Position numbers and translations under genes: made by a program
Source: Mesorhabditis belari
Lineage: Eukaryota > Nematoda > Chromadorea > Rhabditida > Rhabditidae
Assembly (NCBI GenBank): GCA_958450365.1
Contig: CAUEEP010000724.1
Span: 248,001-312,000 of the forward strand
Length of the DNA stretch: 64,000 nt
Reading direction: 5' to 3'
Notes under the pieces: generated by a model
The model's input: the letters and a program-made list of their open reading frames with translations, nothing else
The model's database searches: none
Told to the model about the DNA's origin: nothing
In this document: piece after piece, positions 1 through 13,700 of the stretch
How positions within the stretch are numbered: position 1 is the stretch's first letter
How the letters are laid out: the number at the start of each line of letters is the position of its first letter

Positions 1-490
1 CTAATAGAATGGAGCTCTCTAATAGAACCTCTAATAGAACCTCTAATAGAACCTCTAATAGAACCTCTAATAGAACCTCTAATAGAACCTCTAATAGAAC
101 CTCTAATAGAACCTCTATAGAACCTCTAATAGAACCTCTAATAGAACCTCTAATAGAACCTCTAATAGAACCTCTATAGAACCTCTAATAGAGCCTCTAA
201 TAGAACCTCTAATAGAACCTCTAATAGAACCTCTAATAGAACCTCTAATAGAACCTCTAATAGAACCTCTAATAGAACCTCTAATAGAACCTCTAATAGA
301 ACCTCTAATAGAACCTCTAATAGAACCTCTAATAGAACCTCTAATAGAATGGAGCCTCTAATAGAACCTCTAATAGAACCTCTAATAGAACCTCTAATAG
401 AACCTCTAATAGAATGGAGCTCTCTAATAGAACCTCTAATAGAACCTCTAATAGAACCTCTAATAGAATGGAACTCTTTAATAGAATGGA
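1..490. repeat. 12-bp tandem array (CTCTAATAGAAC)
   Basis: About 40 near-identical copies starting at the window edge, with occasional 11-bp or GGAGCT variants. The open frame MEPLIEPLIEP... across it is a by-product of a 12-bp unit. Confidence 0.97.
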
Positions 491-1192
491 AAAAAGAATT
501 TCGAGCTCAACGGGAAAATGATGAACGAGAAGAATTCTTTAAGAACAAGGATGATAAACAACTTGAGAAAGAAACAGCCGAGAAGGACTGAACAGAGGCA
601 ATAAGTGAAAATGAGAACGTGAAATCACGTTCGTCAACCATTTATTGGAAAGTTATCATATTCAAATCATATTTTCTTCTTCTTTTCTTCCTTTCTTCCT
701 TTCTTCTTCCCCCTTATCTTCCCTTTTTCTCTTGGCAAGTTGGCAGAATAGCTTCGTGATTAGAGGAATTGATCGAGGTTCAATTCGGTTTTGATCTGAC
801 CCAGAAAAATCTTTAAGCCGCCAGAAGTCAGGCTTTGCGTTGAACCAGCGCCAGAAATGTGAACCTGATTTCTTTCTTCCTTTCTTCCTTCTTTCTCCTT
901 TCCTCCTTCCTTCTTCTTTCTTTCTTCCTTTCTTCCTTCTTTCTCTTGGCAAGTTAAGGTACTGGATAGGTCAGTGGTTAGAGGATTGGTCAAGGTTCAA
1001 GGCGAAAAGTAAAAGGTCAAAAGTTCAATCCTCTCTCCGTAAATCCCGAAATTTAAGGAAATCTTGTCAATTTCTTTACTTCTTTATTTCAATCAGTATA
1101 AAGGTAAAAGATCGAAGAAAGAGGATGAAATATTGCAGTAATTTATTGTAATCAAAAGTTCAAACAAGATTTGAGCATTAAATTCACCTGTT

Positions 1193-2086
1193 TGGAACCA
1201 AATCTGTGCATAAATGGAACTAAATCTGTAGAGAAAAGGAATCAAATCTGTACCGAAAAGGAACCAAATCTGTAACTAAATGGAACCAAATCTGTACCCA
1301 AATGGAACCAAATCTGTACCCAAATGGAACCAAATCTGTACCCAAATGGAACCAAATCTGTACCCAAATGGAACCAAATCTGTAACTAAATGGAACCAAA
1401 TCTGTACCCAAATGGAACCAAATCTGTACCCAAATGGAACCAAATCTGTACCCAAATGGAACCAAATCTGTACCCAAATGGAACCAAATCTGTACCCAAA
1501 TGGAACCAAATCTGTACCCAAATGGAACCAAATCTGTACCCAAATGGAACCAAATCTGTAACTAAATGGAACCAAATCTGTACCAAATGGAACCAAATCT
1601 GTAACTAAATGGAACCAAATCTGTACCTAAATGGAACCAAATCTGTACCTAAATGGGACCAAATCTGTAACTAAATGGAACCAAATCTGTACCTAAATGG
1701 AACCAAATCTGTACCTAAATGGAACCAAATCTATACCTAAATGAAACCAAGTCTGTAGAGAAAAGGAATCAAATCTGCACCTTAATGGAACCAAATCTAT
1801 ACCTTAATGGAACCAAATCTGTACCTACAGTACTGGACAATGAAATATGATATTTGAAAAACGATCGTCACTTTCGCACGTCTGTAACTTCCTTGTCTTT
1901 GAGTTTAAACTATTAGTGTTATACATTTTCTAAAAGCTCTTTTTAAGGGCTACACAATGGTAATACTAATATTTAGAAATACGGCAAAGACAAGGGAGTT
2001 ACAGACGCGCGAAAGTGACGATCGTTTTTCAAATATCATATTTCATTGTCCAGTACTGTAAATGGAAACAAATCTATACCTAAATG
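1193..2086. repeat. 22-bp tandem array (AAATGGAACCAAATCTGTAC..)
   Basis: Roughly 28 copies with drift (ACTAAATGG, ACCTAAATGG variants). It is interrupted by a complete MITE at 1828-2058, and the array resumes directly after it. All frames are open because the unit lacks stops. Confidence 0.97.
1828..2058. mobile_element. 231-bp Tc1/mariner-type MITE inserted in the array, TA duplicated
   Basis: Starts CAGTACTGGACAATGAAATA and ends with its inverse complement; arms of about 85 bp and a short unique loop. It is flanked by TA at 1826-1827 and 2059-2060. No coding capacity. The clean insertion in a satellite shows it was mobile after the array formed. Confidence 0.9.
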
Positions 2087-2439
2087 GATCTGTCTTTTTC
2101 TGTCTTTTCTGTCTTTTTCTCTTCAACGTTTTTGATTTTTCAATAGCTTTATTAGCAAAAAAAGAACAGCTTCAAAAGAATAAATAACTCTGCGAAAAAA
2201 AGGTGAAAAATTACTTCAAAAATGGGATAGTTTGAGAGGAAAAAAGGAAAAAATAAAAAAACTTCAAAGCAAATTTTTTTTGTCAAAATTTTTACCAGCA
2301 TTTCAGTCAATCGCGGGGAAAAAAAGGGGGAAAAAGGGGAAAAAATCGCCAAAAAAGTCAACTTTTAAAAACAAATACATAAAATAGAAGATATTCTAAT
2401 AAAGATTTAGCTTTTTTTTAATGAAAATTATGAAATTTA

Positions 2440-3181
2440 TATGTCGTAAGCGATTATGAATTTCAGCCGATTATGAATGAGTGGATCTAGGAGCGTCCAA
2501 CCATCAAGTATTTGGTATCATTCAACGCAGAATCATTAATAATTATGTTAAATTTTTTAAATTAGAAAGATTTGATAAAAAGAAAAAAAATTAGAGCAAA
2601 AAACTGTTTGTTCAAGAGAAAATTTTGAGGCCCCATAACTTTTTTTCTTTTTATCCAATCTTTCTAATTTTAAAAATTTAACATAATTATTAATGATTCT
2701 GCGTTGAATGATACTAAATACTTGATGGTTGGACGCGTCTAGACCTAGACCTAGACCTAGACCTAGACCTAGTCCTAGACCTAGACCTAGACCTAGACCT
2801 AGTCCTAGACCTAGACCTAGACCTAGACCTAGACCTAGACCTAGACCTAGACCTAGACCTAGACCTTGACCTGGACCTAGACCTAGACCTAGACCTAGAC
2901 CCAGACCTAGACCTAGACCTGGACCTAGACCCAGACCTAGACCTAGACTTGGACCTAGACCTAGACCTAGACCTAGACCTGGACCTGGACCTAGACCTAG
3001 AACTAGACCTAGACCTAGACCTAGACCTAGACCTAGACCTGGACCTAGACCTAGACCTGGACCTAGACCTAGACCTGGACCTAGACCTAGACCTGGACCT
3101 AGACCTAGACCTGGACCTAGACCTAGACCTGGACCTAGACCTAGACCTAGACCCACTCATTCATTATCGGCTACGACATAT
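2440..3181. mobile_element. Composite foldback element carrying a hexamer array
   Basis: Outer inverted ends (ATATGTCGTA.GC..ATGAATGAGTGG at 2440-2485 and its inverse at 3150-3181) enclose an inner palindrome (arms 2491-2588 and 2640-2736) and the hexamer array. No protein. Confidence 0.75.
2738..3153. repeat. Hexamer array CTAGAC / TAGGTC, about 69 copies
   Basis: CTAGAC with interspersed CTGGAC, regular pairs near the right end. On the minus strand it reads (TAGGTC)n, a relative of TTAGGC but not identical. It yields spurious SRSRSR, GLGLGL and DLDLDL frames. Confidence 0.95.
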
Positions 3182-3477
3182 ATATAATCTTACAAAAATT
3201 TGGCAATATTTGAAAAAAAAAGAAACAAAAAACAATCTCGAAACATTTTCTCAAGGGAAAGCCCGTAAAATAAGAAAATTCGCAAGAAAAATGGAAAAAT
3301 AATGGATCAATTGAAACAAATTTTGTTAGAATTTCAAGAAATTATTAGATTTTTGTGGAAAATAAAGATATTCAGCTGAAAATCTGAAAATTTTCACTTT
3401 GACAGGAAATCGAGTGGTTGCCGAGCTTTAAAGGCTCATAACTTTGCTTCAGTGTATTATTATTTTAAACTATTTAT

Positions 3478-3892
3478 ATGGTTTTGTAGAGAAGATTTCA
3501 GGCTTTCGAATGATACCAAAAAGAGTTTGATTGGATTGACGAAGGCTGAGAAAACAGCAGCCAAACTGAGAGAGCTAAATCAAGAGGTTGAAAAAACTCA
3601 ACCATTTTCTCCGTCGATTTTCTCAGCCTTTGCCAATCCAATCAAACTCTTTTTGGTATCATTCGAAAGCCCGAAATCTCCTCTACAAAACTGGCCAAGG
3701 CTTGGCCAAGGCTGAGAAAATCGACGGAGAAAATGGTTGAGTTTTCTCAACCTCATGATTTAGCTCTCTCAGTTTAGCTCTCTCAGTTTAGCTGCTGTTT
3801 TCTCAGAATTGCCTGATCGAATCAAGCTCTATTTGGTGTCATTTGAAAGCCCGAAATCTCCTCTACAAAACTATACACACCGTAGTACTGTA
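3478..3892. mobile_element. Foldback element with nested inverted repeats
   Basis: The segment around TTTGTAGAGAAGATTTCAGG and CCGAAATCTCCTCTACAAAA occurs as inverted arms twice, with a second palindrome (AACCATTTTCTCCGTCGATT and its inverse) inside. Probably two merged copies of one MITE. Confidence 0.75.
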
Positions 3893-4372
3893 ATTATGGG
3901 TATTGTTGCGTAGTCGTTACTTTAAAGCTCCATTCTCTGTAAAGGTTTCAGTTAAAATGGGCTTTAGTATAAAACGATGCTAAAAGTATAGTCAAAAAGG
4001 ATTCTTGAGAAAAATGACGACTACACGACAATTGCTTGCTTTAGCTTTTACTTTAGCTTTTACTTTAGCTTGCTTTAGCTTTTGACGCCTACACGACGAC
4101 TACACGACTACACGACAATACTCTTAGGGAATACAGTAATCTGCTTAGTAATCTGTTTAGTAATCTGCTTGAATTAAGCTTCTTAAACATAAAAAACTCA
4201 TTCAAAGTGTTGAAAGATGACTGTCAAAAAAGAATTTTCAAGAAAAGCGATAATTCAAAACGTTAAAAAACCGAATAAAAGCTTAAAAAGCTATAAAAAA
4301 CCATAAAAAGCTATAAAAAGCTATAAAAACCATAAAAAAGCTATAGAAATCTAATTTAAAAGATAGAAAATC

Positions 4373-4465
4373 AAATTTCTATCAATTTCCATCAATTTCC
4401 ATCAATTTCCATCAATTTCCATCAATTTCCATCAAATTTCCATCAATTTCCATCAAATTCCATCA
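4373..4465. repeat. 10-bp tandem array (ATCAATTTCC)
   Basis: About nine copies just downstream of the tomosyn stop codon, in its presumed 3' flank. Confidence 0.85.
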
Positions 4466-4693
4466 AAAAAAGGCGAAATTTATATGAAAAAATGAAGATT
4501 TTAAGGGAAATTGGGCTACGGTTGAAATGATATAAAAAAAAGCTAAAAAATAATGAAGAAAATGAAGAAAAAGCAATCATTTCACTGAATATCTTTAAAA
4601 CAAAGGAATAAAATGGATTTAAATGGAAATAAAATAGATTTAAATGAAGGAAAAACCAATGCGATTCGTTGTTTGTTGAACGGTGTTTTTTGA

Positions 4694-4759
4694 CTAGAAA
4701 TTGTACCATTTTTTCTTCTCGTATTTCTCGACGAGTTTCCCCGTTCGTGAGGAGAGACT
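4694..4759 (-). CDS. tom-1: tomosyn exon 37, SNARE C-terminal half and stop
   Basis: SLSSRTGKLVEKYEKKKWYN then F and TAG (4696-4694). The basic KKKWYNF end matches KYKDKKWYQF. There is no transmembrane anchor, as expected for tomosyn. Confidence 0.97.
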   Translation of the reverse strand, partial: SLSSRTGKLVEKYEKKKWYNF

Positions 4760-7700
4760 CTGAAATAAAAATATTAGATTAGATTAGATTTGATTTGATA
4801 TAGATACTTCTATTTATTAGGTTTATTAGGTTTATTAGCTTTGATTAGCTTTATAAGCTTTATTAGCTATTAGCTTTATTAGCTATTAGCTAATTGAATA
4901 GCTTTAACTTTAACCTTAGCTTTAGCTTGCTTCAGCTTGCTTTAGCTTTAGCTTCAGCTTGCTTTAGCCTGCTTTAGCTTGCCTTAGCTTGCTTTAGCTT
5001 GCTTCAGCTTGCTTTAGCTTGTTTCAGCTTGCTTCAGCTTGCTTCAGCTTGCTTTAGCCTGCTTTAGCTTGCCTTAGCTTGCTTTAGCTGGTTTCAGCTT
5101 GCTTTAGCTTGTTTCAGCTTGCTTTAGCCTGCTTCAGCTTGCTCCAGCTTGCTTTAGCCTGCTTCAGCTTGCTTTAGCTTGCTCCAGCTTGCTCCAGCCT
5201 GCTCCAGCTTGCTCCAGCTTGCTTCAGTTTGCTTTAGCTTTAGCTTGCTTTAGCCTCCTTCAGCCTGCTTCAGCTTGCTTTAGCCTGCTTCAGCTTGCTT
5301 TAGCTTCCTTTAGCTTGCTTTAGCATTGCCCCTGAACTTTTCTTACTAGGGATGCAGACAAACTTTTAAAATAATTTTGTAAAATGATCAAAAACTATTT
5401 TCAAGATCAACAGGGCTTTCATTTGCAACAGCTAAAAGTCTATTTGCTCAAAAAAGACTTTTAGCTGTTGCATAAAGTCATAAAATAATTTAAAAAGTTT
5501 AAAATTAACCTAAATCTACTTTTAGCTGTCTAACATTCATCGATATCAGTTTTCTATCATTTGGAAATTTATGAAAATGTTGAAAACCGCATTTCTTATG
5601 CATTAATAGATGCTTTGTGCTCGAATCTGTAAACGTTCCCTTTTAGTGCACTCATTCTGCATTTTTCTTACAGAAACACGATAAAAGTGAACGAATTGAG
5701 TGCGCTAGAAAGGGTGCGTTTATATTTTCAAGGTCAAAATACACCTAGGCTCTGAGCTGAGAATAGGCTCTGAGCTGAGCCTGAGCTCTGAGCTGAGAAT
5801 AGGCTCTGAGCTGAGAATAGGCTCTGAGCTGGGCCTGAGCTCTGAGCTGAGAATAGGCTCTGAGCTGAGCCTAAGCTCTGAGCTGAGCCTTAGCTCTGAG
5901 CTGAGGCTCTGAGAACAAAGATAGTTAAAGATAGTTAGATAGTTGTGATAACTATTATCTACTCCTACACATTATCTTCATCATTATTTGCCAGAGCATT
6001 CGATTTTACTTATTTTGAAAAGAAAAACTTCTCTATAACCAAGTGAGAAAGATGAAATTTTCCAAAAACTAAACCTGTGCTGAATTCTTGAGATTCTCCG
6101 TCGTGTCCACCACCTGATTCAACCGTTCGCCACGCTCGGATAGATTCTGAAAGTAAAAGATTTCCTCAGGATCAGTCTCACTCAAGATTCACTCAAAATT
6201 TAATGATAAAAGTCAGCTGATCAATGCATCAATCTTCTAGATCAATGCCTTAACCTGTACTGCAATAATGGAGCACTTACTGCAAAGCTATTGTACAAAG
6301 CTACCGTCCTACAGCTACCGTAGTGTCCAGCTGACTCTTTACTATCGTAGAGGGTGGGTCAAAATTACAGCTTAGCGACAGTATCTTCACAGTACAATCA
6401 ACAGATAGTCTATTAGTTTATCAAGGGAATCCTCTAACCTGCATAGCCATTTGTGCAGCCATCCCAGCCGAAACTCCTCCTTGATGTGCTCGATCCATTG
6501 AGATTGACGGTCCAGGGATCATTTTTGCCACACTTCGCATCGATGTCGCCGCTGATGGAGGTTTATCACGATCGCTGACTAAAGATTTCTCTTTATAAGT
6601 ACAAGATTTTGCTCTATACTGATAACAGGCTAAAATCTTGTTTCCAGCTTTTTGTGAATCTTAGAATTTTGGTCTAATGAGAAGGTCAATGGGACATTGG
6701 ATTGGAGATTTGATTGGAGATTTGATTGAACTTGGATTGAACTTGGATTGGACATTGGATTGAACTTGGATCGGAGATTGGATTGGAGATTTGATTGGAC
6801 TTGGATTGAACTTGGATTGGACGTTTGATTGGACTTAGATTGGAGATTGGATTGAACTTGGATTGAACTCGGATTGGCCATTGGATTGGACATTGGATTC
6901 CAATAGTTCTCTATAGAATAGCCAGTATTTCCTAGCATTTGTAGACGATGGTGAAGACTATTGTGCTAGAGTAGTACCCTAAGCTTTCACTACCACATTT
7001 AGTGTTTACGGGCACAGAAAACAGGGAAACATAACGATTTAATGGAGAATGGAGCTAATGGAGCTAATGGAGCTAATGGAGCTAATGGACTAATGGAGCA
7101 ATGAGCTATGGAGCTAATGGCTATGGCTAATGGAGCTAATGAGCTAAATTGATCTAATGGAGCAATGAGTCCAAAGCTAATGGAGCTAATGGAGCTAATG
7201 GAGCTAATGGAGCTAATGGAGCTAATGGAGCTAATGGAGCTAATGGAGCTAATGGAGCTAATGGAGCTAATGGAGCTAATGGAGCTAATGGAGCTAATGG
7301 AGCTAATGGATCTAATGGAGCCAATGGAGCCAATGGAGCTAATGGAGCCAATGGAGCTAATGGAGCCAATGGAGCTAATGGAGCTAATGGAGCTAATGGA
7401 GCTAATGGAGCCAATCTAATAGATCTAATAGATCTAATAGATCTAATAGATCTAATAGATCCAATGGATCTAATAGATCTATAGAAGTAAAGCTAAGTTT
7501 AAACTTCAAGAACTGCTTCAATCTTGACATGAGTCCGTTCATTTCTGTTATTTCTGCTTCTGCTGACATGAGTCCGTTTCTTATCAGTTTAGGTATCAGT
7601 ATAAAGCAAAAGATTCATATTTGAATCAAAAAATGAATTGAATCTAAAAATTAGTTGAATCTAATTTAAAATCTTACAAAGTGTATCCAAATCGACGGTC

Positions 7701-10700
7701 TCTTGTCGTGAATTGGCCGAGAAAAGCGCTGAGAGTCCGCCTGAAAAAAAGAATCATTGATAATCATTGATATACTTTGTGCTTAATCCTGTAAACGCGG
7801 CCCGTCTAGTGCACTGATTTACCTCACAACAACGCTTCGAGAGAAGTTAGTTATCGAGCGAAACTTCTAGCGCACTGGACATCCCGTTCAGGGCGCTAGA
7901 AGCGCTACGTTTGGGCACAAAGCACACAGGGTTTTCAGCCCAAACGGGACTGAAAGCCACCCCCAAATCTCTTCAAACAGACGCTTTATATACGAGGAGA
8001 ATGTTTCGCGCGAGGTTTTCGATGTGAAGCAGTCGGGAGCGCTCTCGTCTACGGTCGGCTCCAAGCCTGAGCCTGAGTTCGACCCCCCTAGTCTTCACTC
8101 AAATTTGATTTTTCAAATTTTAATTTTAAATTGCATAGTTATATTATTTTAAAACTTTTTAAACAAAATTTCAGCTTTTTTTGGCCTAAAGACGGCTGAG
8201 AAAAAGCCTGTGCAGACAAACGGACAGAAAACGCTCTTTTATATGTCAAAATAACAAAATTGCGAATTTTTCTTGTGTAAATTTTGGCTATTTTCACCTT
8301 TTCAACTTTAGCGCAATGAGTAACGCGCTTGTCTACGGGTTACACGACCCGGGTTCGACTCCCGGCTTTGTCATGACATTGGCTTTTTAAAAAACGAAAT
8401 ATAAGATGCAGAACTACATAGAATTCTAGGTCTAAGAAACTAAAAATGGTGTACAGACAGACGGACGGACAGACAGACGGACAGACAGACGGACAGAGAG
8501 ACGGACGGACAGACAGACAGACGGACAGGCAGACGATCAGACAGACAGACGGACAGACAGCCGGTCAGACAGACAGACAGACAGACAGACGGCCAGACAG
8601 ACAGACGGACAGACAGACGGCCAGACAGACAGACGGACAGACGGATGGACAGACAGACAGACAGACACTTCCCTTTTATATAGTAGATAGGATATTACCT
8701 TTTAGTAACGAAGTCTGTTTTGGTGGTTCGGGCATGTCGACGGGCACGAAGAGTTCCCCCAAAGCCTCATCGACTTGCTCGCCCAGCTCGGCGCATACCG
8801 TGAACTTCTCGATCTAAAAAGGATGATAGATACCGTAAGAAAACATGATAACAAGTATCAGTGATGATTCAAAGTACGTCTCGAACCTAATTCCGTCTTC
8901 GTTCTCTGGCCGATTGTTTGGAAGTTACGGCCCTAACTATTATGGAGAAATAAGAGTTATGGAGAAAGTTCTTGCCGATTTTTTGGAAAAGATTCTTAAA
9001 GTTATCGAATTTGATCGTTTAATAGCTCATTCAAAAGCTAATTATCTAGCGGATTGAATGGAAAAGACCGTTTGTCGATTCATCGACTTTCAAAGTTTTT
9101 GCAACCGTTTTACTGAGGTGCAAATAAAAAGAAAATATCAAATAAGCTTTTCAGGTAGTAGAAAAAGCAAAAAAGCAAATAGCAAAATGTAAATTGGTAA
9201 ATGCAAAATGGTAAATAGTTTGTTGAAAATGGGCCAAAGTCTGGCTAGATATTGACCGAGCCTGACTTTTAGCGGATAGGAACCTGATGTTTAGCGGATA
9301 GAAACTTTTCTAGGCTAGCAAAGTCAAGATCTGACTTTTGTCCTGATTCGGAAAAGGTTTTGAGACGTACTTTAAATCATTTCTATTAGAAAAACCAATA
9401 TTATCCAACCGATAAACCAATATTATCCGAAATCGAAAGCTTTCTTACCTCACTAGGACTCGCCATGTAGACGCCCAAGCCGTGCTCGGAGAAAACCGTC
9501 TTTTGAACGATTCTAGAAAGAAAATGACTTCTATTGGTAATCTTTACTGTAATCTCCACTTTCTAATCTCTAATAGAGTCGTCTCATTAAAACGAATTGA
9601 AATAACGCCCCGCCCACTTTGCCATTGGCAAACCAACTTTGCGCTCAAATTTCTTGATGTTGCGCTGTCCAATTCAAATAGTTTTCCTACCAACCGATAG
9701 AGAAAGACTTGACGCATCGAATGATATCAAGAATATTGAAATCGAACACCCCAAAGCCAAGATATTTGAGTTCAAAGTTGGATTGCCAATGGCAAAGGTG
9801 GTTGGGCGTTTCAGAATTGCAAATTTTAACTGAAAAGATCATTGGAAAAGGTAAGTGAGAATGGAAAATTTGAAAAAGATGGAGATTTCCTTTTGTTAGA
9901 TTATCGCTCAACTCACGGATCATCGATCTCAAGCGAATGCGGGATGAGTTGATGTGAGAGAAGTGGTCGGAGTGATGGAAGGGAGAGCACTTGGATTTGT
10001 CCGGCCGCCGAGAGACAAATCAAAACGGGTTGACCGATCACATGCGTGGATAAAGCCTGAAATTCGTAGTGCTAATTATGGAGTGCTATTTATCGAATTC
10101 TGATTATTGAATGCTGATTATCAAATTCTGATTATCGAATGCTGATTATCGAATGCTGATTATCGAATTCTGATTATCGAATTCTGATTATCGAATTCTG
10201 ATTATCGAATTCTGATTATCGAATGCTATTTATCGAATTCTGATTATCGAATGCTATTTATCGAATTCTGATTATCGAATTCTATTTATCGAATTCTGAT
10301 TATCGAATTCTGATTATCGAATGCTATTTATCGAATTCTGATTATCGAATTCTGATTATCGAATGCTGATTATCGAATTCTGATTATCGAATGCTATTTA
10401 TCGAATTCTGATTATCGAATTCTGATTATCGAATGCTGATTATCGAATGCTGATTATCGAATGCTGATTATCGAATGCTGATTATCATATGCCAATTACC
10501 ATATGCTAATCAAGCTACAGTAGCCCAGCTTTCAGTAATGCTAGTCACTTTTTGTACTTTGGGTTTAAAGGTTGTGTAAATTTGGCTCAGAAAATATGCA
10601 ACTGGTTACAGTAAGAAAGACTGAGTAGTTTTTAGTCAATAGTTAGCCAATAGTCAATAGTTAGCCAATAGTCAATAGCTAAGTGTCAAATAGCTAGAAT

Positions 10701-13700
10701 ATGCGCTCTAAAAGTCGCTCTAAAAGTAGCTCTAAAAGTAGCTCTATAAGTCGCTCTAAGTCCTCTAGTTACCGTATGCTTAAAGCTACAGTATCCTAGG
10801 CTCATTTCCTATTTTTTCGCATTTAAATCCATTGATTCATGATCCATGATTCATCATCAAGATAATGAAACTATTTGTCACAATAATGGAACGATTTTCG
10901 ACAATAATCCATTACTATTCTTCTCGGAAAGTACTGTAAACTTTGAAATTAACTCAAAACTCTTTCTAAAGCTAAAGCAGTATCTACAGTTCCCTAAAAA
11001 GCTAAAAAACTTAAGCTACAAAGCTTAAGCTACAAAGTTCCCTAAAAAGCTTCCTGATTAAGCTTTTTTATGCTGATTTCGAATCTGTTTTTAGTCTCTC
11101 TAGTGAGGCCCTGTAACGCGAGAGATTTATGCAAAAATTCACCCTGATTCCCCTATGTTTAAAAGCTTTCCTTATGAGCCAAATTTAAGCTCATAGCGTA
11201 GTGGATAGTAGGCGCTAGTCGATTTGTTTATCTTAGATTCAAATCCCCATAATGATACCTGACCGCCCGACCTACAGAAACCGGTCAACTTTAACGGCTT
11301 AGATCTCGACGTACAAGTATCGGATCGACTAACAATTGGTTTTAAAAGAATCCTCATCAAATTTGGCTAGAAAAAAGTGCCGTTTGTTTTGCATACTCAT
11401 CGTTAAGAACATAGAGGAAAACGGTGTCAAAGTAGACCGACTTTTTGCGGCTTTTTCATAGGAAAAACCTGAAGAAATCGGTCAAATTTGACAAATTTGT
11501 TTTAGAAATAGTAGAAATACAATAGAAAATCAACAGACTTTACCTTTACAATGGGTATCTCATCGCATTTGTGATGAAAGATTAGACTGAATGAGGGTAA
11601 AGCCAAGACGCGAATTTCCCATTCAGCCACCACGATTACCACCTGAAATTTTTTGAAATTAAGATTTTAACCACCAAAGCTTTTAAAAACTCATTCAGCG
11701 ATTTCAAATTTTCTCACGGCAAGCCTAAAGTGCATGCTAAAAGATCGGCATTTTCTTTGGGATTGTCTTTGGGATTGTCTTTTGGATGTACTTTGTGCTA
11801 AAGTTTAAAAACGCATCCCTTCTAGTGCACTCAATTCACAAGAATAGCCGGGTATCGAAGAAGAATTCAATGCAACAGAAGCAAAGCATTTGTAAAACTC
11901 TAGTAAGTACAGTTAAAGACTTGAAGTCTGTACTAGAGCTGTTCTTTGAGGCAAATCTGTGAACACATCCTTTCTGGGGCAGTGAATTCTCTAGGAAAGG
12001 ACAAAATAGAGACTCCAGAGTCAAAATAGAGACTTCAAAGTCTAAATAGAGACTTCAGAGTTGAAATAGAGACTTCAATGCACCAGAAAGAGTAAATTCT
12101 AGCACAAAGTGTACCCCCAAAGAACAGCTGGTGGTTTTAGGGATCAAGAAAAGAAATGGCACACAATATAAGTCTTGCAAAAAAATGTTTTCAATGGGGG
12201 TTTGCTTTCAAAAAACGATTGTGAAAGTGTGCGTAAAAATGAGGGATTTCTTGATGATTTTCTCTCGCAAATAATCACTAACAGTTCGCAGTTTTGTCAT
12301 CGCTTTTCGGGCGATCTGAAGCATTTATAAAACCTTAGATCTAGCAAAGCAAAGCTAAGCAAAGCTAAGCAAAGCTAAGCAAAGCTAAGCAAAGCAAAGC
12401 AAAGCTAAGCAAAGCAAAGCAAAGCTAAGCAAAGCTAAGCAAAGCTAAGCAAAGCTAAGCAAAGCTAAGCAAAGCTAAACAAAGCAAAGCAAAGCAAAGC
12501 AAAGCTAAGCAAAGCTAAGCAAAGCTAAACAAAGCAAAGCAAAGCTAAGCAAAGCTAAGCAAAGCTAAGCAAAGCAAAGCAAAGCTAAGCATAAAGTTCT
12601 ATATTCTTAAAGTACTTGAGAGATATCGGAAGTGGATCCATTCGTCGATCCCTCTAAATCGACACTGTTTGAGACAGTTGGTGAGACGGTCGTTTTCGTT
12701 CGAACCCGATTTACAACCTGAATTCGAGATTGACTTTTCTTCATGCTATTCACAGTTTATTTTTAGCTTATTTTAAGCGTACCAATGTGAAACGTAACAC
12801 CCTGACAGTCAGGAGTTGAACAAAGCCCCGGCTTTCAAGCCAAGTCAATGCCAGGCTCGGGAAGGATTGTTCCAGAGACAATTTCTCCCGGTTAGGCCAG
12901 ACCAGGCAAGACCAGGGCTGTCAGAAGCAAGCCATGTCCTCTAATCTTGCCTGGCCTAACTTGGCTCAGTCACTGGTTCTTGCTTACAGGCGGCCAGTAG
13001 CTAGGCTTGGATTTGGCCTCGATCTGGCTTTGGTCCGGTTCGGGGTTGTTCCAGAAACAATTTCTTCGAATTAGGCTAAAAAGCCAAGCCTTGACTTCAC
13101 TGCAAAGTCAAAACAAAGTCTTTGGGTTCACCTGAGGCATAAATCTGGGCCCGGTTTCACTAAAAAATTTAGTAAAGTTTAGATCTATAGGAACCGAACG
13201 GGAACATAATGGGGACCGAATTAAAACCGAATGGGGACACAAGATGAACCGAATGGGGACTTAATAGGGACCGAATGGGGGCTTAATAAGGACCGAATGG
13301 GGACTTAATAGGGACCGAATGCGGCCCTAATAGGAAACGAATGGGGAGCTAATAGGGACCGAATAGGGACCGAATGGGGACTGAATGGAAATCGAATGGG
13401 TCCTAATGGGAACCGAATTAAAACCGTATGGGGACCCAAGAGGAACCGAATTAAAACCGAATGGGGACCCAAAAGGAACCGAATGGGGACCTAATCGGGA
13501 CCAAATGGGAACCAAATAGGGACCGAATGTGGCCCTAATAGGGACCCAATGGGGAGGTAATAGGGACCGAATGGGGCCCTAATAGGGACCGAATGGGGAG
13601 CAAATAGGGACCGAATGTGGCCCTAATAGGGACCCAATGGGGGGCTAATAGGGACCGAATGTGGCCCTAATAGGGACCCAATGGGGAGCTAATAGGGACC

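Noticed and set aside
2557..3302. Long SRSRSR, GLGLGL and DLDLDL reading frames
   Set aside because: All three come from one hexamer array without stop codons; no splice sites or unique coding sequence.
7154..7419. MELMEL and APLAPL proteins
   Set aside because: Nine-base array artefact.
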